DNA of 9,892 nt, from positions 1 to 9,892 of the forward strand of contig JANLGB010000079.1 of assembly GCA_024653405.1 (NCBI GenBank), in the 5' to 3' direction. The position numbers were made by a program, and so were the translations under genes. Of the stretch, positions 1-7,351 are shown in pieces (positions within the stretch are counted from its first letter, which is position 1; every line of letters starts with the position of its first letter). Origin of the DNA: Candidatus Saccharicenans sp. (GTDB lineage: Bacteria > Acidobacteriota > Aminicenantia > Aminicenantales > Saccharicenantaceae). The notes under the pieces are model-generated. The model was not told the DNA's origin, ran no database searches, and saw only the letters and a list, made by a program, of their open reading frames with translations.

Positions 1-84
1 GTGGAACTGACTTTCCTCGAAGGAGTTAAGAAAATAAATGAAGCTCACCCGGATGTTCCGGTTTTTACGCTGGTCAAATTTTAG
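1..84 (+). CDS. apt: Adenine phosphoribosyltransferase, C-terminal fragment (5' end outside window)
   Basis: The first 27 codons read in frame 1 to a TAG stop at 82-84. They carry the pattern ELTFLEGVKKI followed by VFTLVKF. This matches the usual C-terminus of adenine phosphoribosyltransferase, where an E-L-x-F-L-x-G-x-x-K-L strand is followed by a (V)FSL(I/V)K(Y/F) ending. The enzyme makes AMP and pyrophosphate from adenine and PRPP in the cytoplasm. The PRPP-binding loop and all catalytic residues lie outside the window, so the call rests on the tail and on context. A purine-type permease gene follows 123 bp downstream on the same strand, which suits a purine salvage pair. Another phosphoribosyltransferase, such as a uracil or xanthine enzyme, cannot be excluded. 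The GTG at position 1 is only an in-frame codon at the window edge and is not taken as the start. Confidence 0.55.
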   Translation: MELTFLEGVKKINEAHPDVPVFTLVKF

Positions 85-129
85 GCCGGGATGAGTTGAC
101 TCCGGGAATTCCGACACTGCTTGTAGCCT

Positions 130-174
130 GTTCTGGTCCTGAAAAGTTTGCCGGGAGCAGGCCGACCTGAGAAC
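130..174 (+). promoter_or_regulatory. Imperfect stem-loop in the apt-permease spacer
   Basis: In the 123-bp spacer, GTTCT (130-134), GGTC (135-138) and CTG (139-141) can pair with CAG (158-160), GACC (164-167) and AGAAC (170-174). The right side has bulges of 3 and 2 nt, and the loop is 16 nt. No T-run follows, so it is not a convincing terminator. It ends about 20 nt before the permease ribosome binding site. I do not recognise a purine riboswitch core here. It could be a leader structure, an mRNA processing site, or chance. Confidence 0.2.
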
Positions 175-207
175 TTAAATGTTCGGACGACCGGGAAAGG
201 AGGGAAG

Positions 208-1542
208 ATGAGCCGGGCCCTGGAAAAGGTTTTCGAGCTTCAGGCCAACCAAACCAGCGTCAGGCGGGAGTTACTGGGCGGCCTGACCACCTTCATGACC
301 ATGTCCTATATCGTCTTCGTCCAGCCGGCCATCATGGGGCAGACGGGGATGGATAAGGGAGCGGTGATGGTGGCCACCTGCCTGGCCAGCGCCCTAGCCA
401 CCCTGCTGACCGGCCTCCTGGCCAATTATCCCATCGCCCAGGCCCCGGCCATGGGCCACAATGTCTTTTTTGCCGTCACCGTCTGCGGGCTGATGGGTTA
501 TTCCTGGCAGGTGGCCCTGGGAGCTAACTTCATTTCTGGAATAATATTTTTAATCCTGGCCCTGCTGGGCCTGGCCGGCAAATTGATAGAAATCATTCCC
601 GATTCCCTGAAGAATGCCATCGCCGCCGGCATCGGTTTGCTGATTGCCCTGGTCGGCTTGGAATATGCGGGCATCGTGGTCTCTACTCCAGGGGTGCTGG
701 TCGGGCTCGGAGACCTCGGCAGCAAGCCGGTCATCCTGGCTTTCCTGGGCCTGCTGGTGATTTCAGTGCTGATGGCCTGGAAAGTTCCGGGGGCGCTGCT
801 GTGGGGAATACTGCTCACGGCTGTGGTTGGGCTGCCGTTAGGAGTAGTTAAATACCAGGGTATAATTTCTGCTCCGCCTTCGTTGGCCCCGACCTTTTTC
901 CGGCTGGATATCGCCGGCGCCCTTAAGAGCGGACTAGTGCCGATAATCTTTGTCTTCTTCTTCCTGGATGTTTTCGATACGGTCGGCACCCTGGTCGGAG
1001 TCTGTGCCCCGGCCGGGTTTTTCAGGAACGGGAAACTGCCACGGGCCAACCAGGCCATGCTGGCCGATGCCGCCGGCACCTTGGTCGGGACGATGCTCGG
1101 GACCTCAACCGTAACCAGCTACATTGAAAGTTCAACCGGGATTGCTCAGGGAGCCAGGACCGGACTGGCCAACCTGATGACGGCAGTTCTTTTCCTCGCG
1201 GCGCTCTTCCTGAGTCCGCTGGCGGCCATGGTTGGCGGAAGCTTTATCTATAAGGACCAGGTGCTGCATCCGGTTATCGCCCCGCCTTTGATCATCGTCG
1301 GCTTTTTGATGATGAAGGCGGTGGTCCGGATCAACTGGGAAGAAGTCAGCGAAGCCATCCCGGCTTTTCTGACGCTGGTGGTGATGCCGCTGGCGGTCAG
1401 CATCACTGATGGCCTGGCCTTTGGCTTCATCAGCTATTCCCTGATCAAACTGGCCGGGGGTGAGGGTAAAAAAGTTCACTGGCTGATATACCTGATTTCC
1501 GTCCTGCTGCTGGTCCGGTATTTTATCAGGTATGTGGGTTGA
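208..1542 (+). CDS. NCS2 family (AzgA-type) purine nucleobase permease
   Basis: This 444-residue inner-membrane protein should import adenine, guanine or hypoxanthine with protons. It has many hydrophobic segments and AzgA-family landmarks: GGLTTFMTMSYIVFVQP near the N-terminus, APAMGHNVFFAVTV at about residues 79-92, FFFLDVFDTVGTLVG around D257, and SYIESSTGIAQGARTGL with E307. The D257/E307 pair has about the same spacing as the two transport-critical acidic residues of UraA (E241/E290), which supports a functional nucleobase site. The length is normal for the family. I chose the ATG at 208 because AAAGGAGGGAAG lies directly before it. A TTG at 148 would add 20 residues that do not look like family sequence. 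It follows a probable apt gene, so adenine is a reasonable substrate, but the exact base cannot be read from the sequence. Confidence 0.9.
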   Translation: MSRALEKVFELQANQTSVRRELLGGLTTFMTMSYIVFVQPAIMGQTGMDKGAVMVATCLASALATLLTGLLANYPIAQAPAMGHNVFFAVTVCGLMGYSWQVALGANFISGIIFLILALLGLAGKLIEIIPDSLKNAIAAGIGLLIALVGLEYAGIVVSTPGVLVGLGDLGSKPVILAFLGLLVISVLMAWKVPGALLWGILLTAVVGLPLGVVKYQGIISAPPSLAPTFFRLDIAGALKSGLVPIIFVFFFLDVFDTVGTLVGVCAPAGFFRNGKLPRANQAMLADAAGTLVGTMLGTSTVTSYIESSTGIAQGARTGLANLMTAVLFLAALFLSPLAAMVGGSFIYKDQVLHPVIAPPLIIVGFLMMKAVVRINWEEVSEAIPAFLTLVVMPLAVSITDGLAFGFISYSLIKLAGGEGKKVHWLIYLISVLLLVRYFIRYVG

Positions 1543-1643
1543 GTCATGAATTTCGGTCTGACCGGGAGCTAACGGCTTGAGTCTGGCTGCGGTCGGCCAG
1601 GTGGGATTGATGGTGGATCATAATTCTGATCGGGAGAAATAGA

Positions 1644-3410
1644 ATGAGAAAAGATGCGGGCTGGAGGTGGTTAATTCCTACTATTATAGTAGGAATTCTT
1701 TGGGGCTGTGCGGCCGGGGTCCAGGTCAGGGAGCAGGAGACCCGGTTCCAGGGCGACCGGCGGTGGGTGGAAAAAACCATCCGGAAAATGAGCCTGGAAG
1801 AGAAAATTGGACAGCTGGTAGTAACCCGCTACACCGGCCAATTTTTCAATTACGACAGTCCCTACCTCAAGAACCTGGAAGAGCTGGTTAGAAAATATCA
1901 CCTGGGCGGATTGATCCTGTTTGGCGGGGAAGCTCTGGAAACGGCTCATTTCACCAACCATTTCCAGAAGCTGGCCCGGGTGCCATTGCTCATTGCTTCC
2001 GACCTGGAACGGGGAGCCGGAAACCAGGTCACTGGAGCCACCCTTTTTCCGCCGCTGATGGCCCTGGGGGCGGCCGACTCGGAGGAACTGGCCTATGAGA
2101 TGGGTCGGGTTACGGCCATAGAGGGCCGGGCGCTCGGCATTCATATGACCTATGCTCCGGTGGTCGACGTCAATATTAATCCCGACAATCCGATTATCAA
2201 CACCCGCTCGGTGGGAGAGGAACCAGAACAGGTGGCCAGGATTACCAGAGCTTTTATCAAGAGCTGCCAAAGCCACGGGATGATAGCCACGGCCAAGCAT
2301 TTTCCGGGCCATGGCGATACCGACCAGGACTCTCACAGCCTGCTGCCGGTCATCAGGGCCGATGAGGAACGGCTGAAGCAGGTGGAGCTTTATCCCTTTC
2401 AGGCGGCGATTGAGGCCGGGGTTGAATCCATCATGACGGCCCATCTTTATCTACCGGCGCTGGAGCCAGAAGAAGGCCTGCCGGCCACTCTCTCGCCCCG
2501 CATCCTGAGCGGTTTGCTCAGGCAACAGATGGGATTCAAGGGGCTCGTTGTTACCGACGCCCTGGAAATGCGGGGCATTACCGGATATTTTGGAGACGAA
2601 GAAGCCGCTCTCCGGGCTCTTAAAGCCGGGGTTGACCTGTTGCTCCTGCCGCCCGACCCGGTTCGGGTCATAGAACGTCTTACCCTGGCCGTAAGGACCG
2701 GGGAACTGCCACTCAGCCGAGTGGAAGAATCATTGCGTCGGGTGCTGCTGGCCAAGACCAGGCTCGGGCTGCACCGCCAGCGCTATGTCAGCCTGGATCG
2801 CCTGCCGCTAATCCTGGGACGGCAGGAATTCAGAGACCTGGCCTGGAAAGCTTTTGCTTCAGCCCTCACCCTGGTCAAGAACGATAATCAGCTGTTGCCC
2901 CTGAGAGAGAATAAAAACCTGGTGCTCCTTTCCCTGAGCAGCGACCCGGGCGATTATTTTGCCGGCCGCCGGCTGGCCGCTGAAGTTTCGAGCCGGTTGC
3001 CTGGGACCCGGGTTTTTTACGCTGACGGCGATACGGGCCAAGAAAAACTGGATGAAGCTTTTTCCGCTGCTTCTGAGGCGGAGCTGGTGGTGGCGGCGCT
3101 CTTCTCCAGCCTGCGCTCGGGCAAAGGCACCGTCGACCTGGAACCGGTTCACATCGATTTCATAAAAAGATTGAAAGCGAACGGCATTCCGGTGGTGGCC
3201 GTATCTTTCGGCAGCCCCTATTTCCTGCGGCATTTTCCTGAGGTCGACGGATATCTTTGCCTTTATCGCAACACCTCGGAGACCCAGGAGCTGGCGGCCA
3301 AGGCCCTGTGCGGGGAAATCACGATTTTTGGCCATCTGCCGGTTTCGTTGCCGGGGCTCTTCCCCCGCGGCCACGGTTTGATTCTGGAAAAAATCAAGGA
3401 GGAAAAATGA
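1644..3410 (+). CDS. Glycoside hydrolase family 3 lipoprotein, NagZ-type beta-N-acetylhexosaminidase
   Basis: This 588-residue enzyme probably releases terminal beta-linked N-acetylglucosamine from peptidoglycan fragments or other glycans. It has the hallmark NagZ loop KHFPGHGDTDQDSH at residues 218-231. That loop contains the D229-x-H231 dyad, which serves as acid/base in NagZ-type GH3 enzymes. The probable nucleophile is D305 in VVTDALEMRGI. A substrate-pocket segment, SDLERGAGNQV, lies near D120. Beyond about residue 400 there is a second domain resembling the GH3 C-terminal alpha/beta sandwich, as in the two-domain NagZ of Bacillus. The N-terminus (residues 1-22) is a short charged start, a hydrophobic stretch and ILWGC. 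This suggests a lipoprotein with C22 acylated, although W at -2 is unusual. The start ATG has GGGAGA seven bases upstream. The stop overlaps the next gene's start. NagZ in many Gram-negatives is cytoplasmic, so an exported copy suggests external glycan trimming. A related hexosaminidase or glucosidase specificity is possible. Confidence 0.87.
   Translation: MRKDAGWRWLIPTIIVGILWGCAAGVQVREQETRFQGDRRWVEKTIRKMSLEEKIGQLVVTRYTGQFFNYDSPYLKNLEELVRKYHLGGLILFGGEALETAHFTNHFQKLARVPLLIASDLERGAGNQVTGATLFPPLMALGAADSEELAYEMGRVTAIEGRALGIHMTYAPVVDVNINPDNPIINTRSVGEEPEQVARITRAFIKSCQSHGMIATAKHFPGHGDTDQDSHSLLPVIRADEERLKQVELYPFQAAIEAGVESIMTAHLYLPALEPEEGLPATLSPRILSGLLRQQMGFKGLVVTDALEMRGITGYFGDEEAALRALKAGVDLLLLPPDPVRVIERLTLAVRTGELPLSRVEESLRRVLLAKTRLGLHRQRYVSLDRLPLILGRQEFRDLAWKAFASALTLVKNDNQLLPLRENKNLVLLSLSSDPGDYFAGRRLAAEVSSRLPGTRVFYADGDTGQEKLDEAFSAASEAELVVAALFSSLRSGKGTVDLEPVHIDFIKRLKANGIPVVAVSFGSPYFLRHFPEVDGYLCLYRNTSETQELAAKALCGEITIFGHLPVSLPGLFPRGHGLILEKIKEEK
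1673..1697 (+). repeat. Perfect 11-bp inverted repeat (3-nt loop) in the GH3 signal-peptide codons
   Basis: AATTCCTACTA at 1673-1683 and TAGTAGGAATT at 1687-1697 are exact reverse complements separated by TTA. The element begins 29 nt after the A of the GH3 start codon and encodes the hydrophobic core of the leader peptide (residues 11-18). It is AT-rich in an otherwise GC-rich gene. It could form an mRNA hairpin just downstream of the initiating ribosome, or serve as a protein-binding palindrome. It could also be a chance result of the Ile/Leu/Thr-rich leader. Confidence 0.6.
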
Positions 3411-4390
3411 AATATAAAAATCTGGGCCAGACCGGAGTTAAAATCTCGGAACTGTGCTTCGGGACCATGTCCTTCGGGGCCGAGGCTGATGAGAGAACCT
3501 CGGCTGAGATGTTTGCTTACTGCCGGGACCGGGGCATCAATATCTTCGATTGTGCCGACCTTTATGCCAGGGGTCAATCCGAGGAAATCCTGGGCCGTTT
3601 GATCAAGGACTGCCGGGAAGAAGTGCTGATAACCAGCAAGGTTTACTTTCCCACCGGCCCCGACGTCAATGCCATGGGAGCCAACCGGCGCCACATCAGG
3701 TACGCGGTAGAAGCCAGCCTGAGACGACTGGCAACCGACCGGATCGACCTTTACTTTATTCATCGTTTCGATGACATCACCCCTCTCGAAGAAACCCTGC
3801 GGGCCCTGGATGACCTGGTACACCAGGGAAAGATTCTGTACATCGGCCTGAGCAATTTCAGTGCCTGGCAGGTGGAAAAAGCCATCGGGCTGGCCGCGCT
3901 CCATGGCCTGGCCCCGATAGCCTGCATTCAACCCATGTACAACCTGGTTAAGAGGCAGGCCGAGGTGGAAATTCTGCCGATGGCCGAGTCGGAAAAACTC
4001 GGGGTGCTGGCTTACAGTCCTCTGGCTGCCGGCTTGCTTTCCGGTAAATACGGAAAGGACAAGCGCCCGGCTTCCGGCCGGCTCCTGGAGCACAAGATTT
4101 ACCAGGTTCGTTACGGAGATAACTGGTTTTATGAAGTGGCTGAGCGTTTCACCGAATTGGCCAGGAGCCTGGGTTTCAACCCAGTCAGTCTGGCCATAGC
4201 CTGGGTGGGCAGCCATCCGGCGGTTACCGCTCCGATTATCGGGGCCAGGAATGTCGAGCAGCTCAAAGACGCCGTGGCCGCCACTGAAATTAAGATGACC
4301 GAAGAACTGCGGCAGGAAATTTCCCGCCTGTCGCCGGAACCACCGCCGGCCACCGACCGCTCCGAAGAAAAAACCGACCTCATTTCCTGA
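3407..4390 (+). CDS. Aldo/keto reductase family oxidoreductase
   Basis: This 327-residue cytoplasmic protein should be an NAD(P)H-dependent reductase of carbonyl groups, folded as a TIM barrel. The family's catalytic tetrad is visible in order: D48 and Y53 in FDCADLYARGQSEE, K78 in ITSKVY, and H119 in YFIHRFD. Also visible are the family segments GKILYIGLSNFSAWQ and, near the C-terminus, APIIGARNVEQLKDAV, which is the cofactor-binding region. The length is typical. The chosen ATG is preceded by AAGGAGG with a 4-nt spacer and overlaps the GH3 stop as ATGA, so the two genes are probably translationally coupled. A TTG at 3257 would give an N-terminal extension lying wholly inside the GH3 gene with no family match. 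The last codons form the left arm of a stem-loop. The substrate is not deducible. Coupling to a glycosidase hints at a sugar-derived carbonyl, which is inference only. Confidence 0.9.
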   Translation: MKYKNLGQTGVKISELCFGTMSFGAEADERTSAEMFAYCRDRGINIFDCADLYARGQSEEILGRLIKDCREEVLITSKVYFPTGPDVNAMGANRRHIRYAVEASLRRLATDRIDLYFIHRFDDITPLEETLRALDDLVHQGKILYIGLSNFSAWQVEKAIGLAALHGLAPIACIQPMYNLVKRQAEVEILPMAESEKLGVLAYSPLAAGLLSGKYGKDKRPASGRLLEHKIYQVRYGDNWFYEVAERFTELARSLGFNPVSLAIAWVGSHPAVTAPIIGARNVEQLKDAVAATEIKMTEELRQEISRLSPEPPPATDRSEEKTDLIS

Positions 4391-4409
4391 TCGGGAAAAT
4401 GAGGTCGGT
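4373..4409 (+). terminator. Probable intrinsic terminator overlapping the aldo/keto reductase stop
   Basis: ACCGACCTCATTT (4373-4385) and AAATGAGGTCGGT (4397-4409) form a perfect 13-bp stem around an 11-nt loop. The loop can close further with a CC/GG pair if one A bulges out. The left arm encodes the last residues of the reductase, and the TGA stop lies in the loop. The downstream CGACTCTTATTT is only moderately T-rich, so termination may be weak or may instead be 3'-end protection. Its position at the end of the GH3-reductase pair supports the call. Confidence 0.6.
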
Positions 4410-4447
4410 CGACTCTTATTTGAAGCGGCTTGACGGAACATAAAGGG

Positions 4448-4476
4448 TTGCAATCTCTTCCCCGGTTTAATAGCAT
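4448..4476 (+). promoter_or_regulatory. Candidate sigma70-like promoter for the propeller-phosphoesterase gene
   Basis: TTGCAA (4448-4453) and TAGCAT (4471-4476) are separated by exactly 17 bp. Each matches the -35 and -10 consensus at four of six positions. The site lies just past the terminator of the preceding cluster and about 105 bp before the next start codon. That is where a promoter is needed. The match is weak and promoter consensus in this organism is unknown. Confidence 0.25.
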
Positions 4477-4524
4477 AGTCCTGCTCGGTCTGAAGGCGGC
4501 AATCCGAAAGATAAAGTAAGCTCG

Positions 4525-4561
4525 TTGAGAATAAATCGAAAGCGAGTCAGATTGAGAATAA
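4525..4561 (+). repeat. 10-bp direct repeat in the phosphoesterase leader
   Basis: TTGAGAATAA occurs at 4525-4534 and again at 4552-4561, 27 bp start to start. The repeat sits in a locally AT-rich leader just before the GAGG ribosome binding site (4569-4572) of the downstream gene. It may be a paired regulator site or chance. I recognise no specific operator. Confidence 0.35.
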
Positions 4562-4581
4562 TCAACTTGAGGTCGAATGAG

Positions 4582-7275
4582 ATGAAAAAATCGCTCTTTT
4601 CTTTTTCCACCATCGTTTGTTTCATCCTGGTTATGCTTATCCCCGGCTGCCGGGAGGAGAACGTTTCTGGTCCGGGCCAGGAAAAGGTTGGTGTGGATTT
4701 TTCTGGTCGGATGGTGGTCCCGGTAAACCAGGTTATAGAACCCTACGGTCAACAGCTCCAGTTGCCGGGCCTTCGGCCCCAGGGCCTGGCCTTTTCTCCC
4801 GACGGGAAGCTGGTGGCCGTCTCTGGTAAGAGCAGTGAGCTGCTCATAATCGACCCGGTTGGCCTCAGGATCAGGCAGAAATTGCCCCTGCCACCGGAAA
4901 GCCAGAATGAGCCCCGGCCCGAGACAGCTTCTGACAATATCCTGGAACCGGACACCAAAGGTCAGCTTAGCTATAACGGACTGGTTTTTTCCCCGGATGG
5001 CCGGCACCTTTACCTGAGTAACGTCAACGGCAGCCTTAAAGTATTTTCTGTTTATTCAGATGGACAGGTCAGACCTTCTCATACCATCTTGCTGCCGCCA
5101 GCCAATACTCCCGGGCGGGAAGAAGAAATTCCCTCCGGACTGGCCTTCAACCGCGATGGAACAAGGCTTTATGTCTGCGGCAACCTGAGCAACCAGCTGC
5201 TGGAGATTGAAACCGCCACCGGCCGGGTTTGGAGAGCTTTCCCGGTGGGAGTGGCTCCGTTCGAGGTGGTGTTAAAGGGTAATAAGGCCTATGTCAGCAA
5301 CTGGGGCGGAGGCCGACCCGGCCCGGATGACCTGACTGGACCGGCCGGCCGCGGAACGGTGGTCAGGGTGGACCCGGAAAAATTCATCGCCAGCGAGGGT
5401 TCGGTTACGGTCATCGACCTGGATGCTGGCCGGGTGCTCAAGGAAATTCTGGTTCATCTGCATTCGTCAGCCCTGGCTCTATCGCCCGACGGCCGTTACC
5501 TGGTCTGTGCCAACGCGGCCTCCGATAACCTGAGTGTCATCGATACAGAAAGGGATGAGGTGGTGGAAACCATCTGGGTCAAGCGTAGCCCGGCCGACCT
5601 GTTCGGGGCTTCTCCCAACGCCCTATGTTTTCTCCCCGACGGAAAGAAACTGCTGGTGGCCAACGGCACCCAGAATGCCGTGGCCGTGGTGGACTTTCAA
5701 CCTAAAAAGAAAAAATCACAGCTGAAAGGGCTCATCCCGGCCGGCTGGTTTCCGGGAGTCCTGGCCTGGGACGCTAGAAAGCAGAGACTCTGGGTGGCCA
5801 ATATCAAGGGCCTGGCCGACCGGCCTCGCACCGATGACTCCACCGGGATGACCGGATTCAATACGCATCAGTATTATGGGTCGCTTTCTGTCTTCAGCTG
5901 GCCCGGGAAAAAGGAGCTTGTCCGCCTGACGGCAAGAGTCCTGGCCAATTATCATCGGGAAAGAATCGATCAAGCTTTGAAAAAGCCAAGAGCAAATATC
6001 AAACCCAGGCCGGTGCCCGAGAGAATTGGGGAACCTTCCCTGATTAAACATGTGGTTTATATCATCAAGGAAAACCGCACCTACGACCAGATCCTGGGGG
6101 ATGTTCCCGAGGGTAACGGCAACCCGTCCCTGTGCCTGTTCGGAGAGGAGGTAACCCCCAACCAGCATCGTCTGGTGCGGGAATTCGTGCTGCTGGACAA
6201 TATTTACTGTAGCGGTATCCTCAGCGCTGACGGCCACCAGTGGTCAACCACCGCTTTTGGCACGGATTATCTGGAGAAGTCCTTTGCCGGCTGGCCCCGG
6301 AGTTATCCGGACGGCATGGGTCCGGATGATGTCGATGCCCTGGCCTATTCTCCCAGCGGTTTTATCTGGGATAACTGCCTGAAACACGGGGTCAGCCTCT
6401 GGAATTTTGGTGAATTTGCTATGCCCGACTGTGGCTGGGCCGACCCAAAAAGGACGGGCGAGCCGGGCTGGCTGGATTTCTGGCATGAATATCTTTATGG
6501 AAAAGGTGAGGTCCGAATCGGCAGCCGTCCGGCCATTCCTTCTATCGCCAGCTTCACTTCGACCGACTACGTCGGTTGGAATATGAATGTCCCGGACGTC
6601 TGGAGGGCCCGGTTCATAAAAAATAAAATCAAGGACTGGGAAGAGAAGGGCGAGATGCCCCAGCTGGTCCTGATTTGCCTGCCGATAGACCATACCAGCG
6701 GAACCAAGGCCGGGATGCCCACACCCCGGGCGGCGGTTGCTGATAACGACCTGGCCCTGGGCCAGATCGTGGAAGCCTTCAGCCACAGCAGTTTCTGGAA
6801 AGAGATGGTTATACTGGCCATAGAGGATGACCCCCAGAATGGCTTTGATCACGTCAGCGGATACCGGACGACAGCCTACCTGGCTGGACCTTATGTTAAA
6901 AGGGGTGCCGTGGTCAGCACCCATTACAATACCACCAGTCTTCTCCGGACGATTGAACAGATTCTGGGTCTGCCCCCGATGAACCAGTTTGATGCCTCGG
7001 CCAGCCCCATGTTCGATTGCTTTACCGAGGAACCGGATTTCCGTCCCTACGCCGCCATTCCCAACCGTGTTCCGCTGGATGAATTGAACCCTGAGCCCAA
7101 GAAAATTGCCGATAAAATCTTGAAGAAAAACGCCGTCATTTCGGCCAGGCTGAATTTCAGGCAGGTTGATGCCTGCCCTGAAACGGTGCTCAACCGCATC
7201 ATCTGGCAGGCGGTGCGCGGTTCCAAAGCACCCTATCCGGATTGGGCCGTGACCGTGGTCCAGGATGATGATTGA
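4582..7275 (+). CDS. Lipoprotein: YncE-like beta-propeller fused to alkaline-phosphatase-superfamily phosphoesterase
   Basis: This 897-residue protein begins with a lysine start, a hydrophobic core and MLIPGC, so it is probably a lipoprotein acylated at C23. Residues from about 45 to 440 hold propeller blades with the repeat x-S-P-D-G-(K/R)-x-L. Clear copies begin near residues 71, 136, 189, 300 and 350, several followed by the YVTN-like pattern (V/I)ID. Residues from about 480 to 840 match the phosphoesterase family PF04185 of the alkaline phosphatase superfamily. Its motifs are VVYIIKENRTYDQILGD (E497, N498, T500), LPIDHTSG (D703, H704), and IEDDPQNGFDHVSGYRT (D749, D750, D756, H757). A later HYNTTSLLRTIEQILGLPP follows. 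These acidic and histidine residues are the expected metal ligands. The architecture is the known 'bifunctional YncE/alkaline phosphatase' type, with unknown substrate, acting in the envelope. The ATG is chosen over a TTG at 4525 because of GAGG nine bases upstream and the better signal peptide. It stands alone, convergent with the M14 gene. Confidence 0.88.
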   Translation: MKKSLFSFSTIVCFILVMLIPGCREENVSGPGQEKVGVDFSGRMVVPVNQVIEPYGQQLQLPGLRPQGLAFSPDGKLVAVSGKSSELLIIDPVGLRIRQKLPLPPESQNEPRPETASDNILEPDTKGQLSYNGLVFSPDGRHLYLSNVNGSLKVFSVYSDGQVRPSHTILLPPANTPGREEEIPSGLAFNRDGTRLYVCGNLSNQLLEIETATGRVWRAFPVGVAPFEVVLKGNKAYVSNWGGGRPGPDDLTGPAGRGTVVRVDPEKFIASEGSVTVIDLDAGRVLKEILVHLHSSALALSPDGRYLVCANAASDNLSVIDTERDEVVETIWVKRSPADLFGASPNALCFLPDGKKLLVANGTQNAVAVVDFQPKKKKSQLKGLIPAGWFPGVLAWDARKQRLWVANIKGLADRPRTDDSTGMTGFNTHQYYGSLSVFSWPGKKELVRLTARVLANYHRERIDQALKKPRANIKPRPVPERIGEPSLIKHVVYIIKENRTYDQILGDVPEGNGNPSLCLFGEEVTPNQHRLVREFVLLDNIYCSGILSADGHQWSTTAFGTDYLEKSFAGWPRSYPDGMGPDDVDALAYSPSGFIWDNCLKHGVSLWNFGEFAMPDCGWADPKRTGEPGWLDFWHEYLYGKGEVRIGSRPAIPSIASFTSTDYVGWNMNVPDVWRARFIKNKIKDWEEKGEMPQLVLICLPIDHTSGTKAGMPTPRAAVADNDLALGQIVEAFSHSSFWKEMVILAIEDDPQNGFDHVSGYRTTAYLAGPYVKRGAVVSTHYNTTSLLRTIEQILGLPPMNQFDASASPMFDCFTEEPDFRPYAAIPNRVPLDELNPEPKKIADKILKKNAVISARLNFRQVDACPETVLNRIIWQAVRGSKAPYPDWAVTVVQDDD

Positions 7276-7351
7276 GCCAGGCCGGACAAGGCGGACTCAT
7301 TAAATAGAAAATCAAAACGCTCGGTTCTGATGCGGGAAGAGGAGCTAACCC

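Noticed and set aside
96..126. TTGACT as a possible -35 box before the permease
   Set aside because: No acceptable -10 hexamer occurs 16-19 bp downstream.
498..1079. 193-codon minus-strand frame over the permease
   Set aside because: The translation is low-complexity Ser/Pro/Arg-rich and antisense to transmembrane segments, typical of a shadow frame.
1543..1643. Possible terminator or promoter between permease and GH3 genes
   Set aside because: Only short 5-bp pairings (for example GATCA/TGATC) are present, with no T-run and no convincing promoter pair.
1671..2444. 257-codon minus-strand frame over the GH3 gene
   Set aside because: It overlaps the GH3 catalytic domain and its translation shows no family features.
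3263..4453. Long open frame of 396 codons on the minus strand across the aldo/keto reductase
   Set aside because: The plus strand encodes a full reductase with its catalytic tetrad. The antisense translation has no recognisable motif and is a by-product of GC-rich codon use.
4129..5007. 292-codon minus-strand frame spanning the reductase end, terminator and phosphoesterase start
   Set aside because: It crosses two well-supported genes and a terminator, and has no recognisable protein features.
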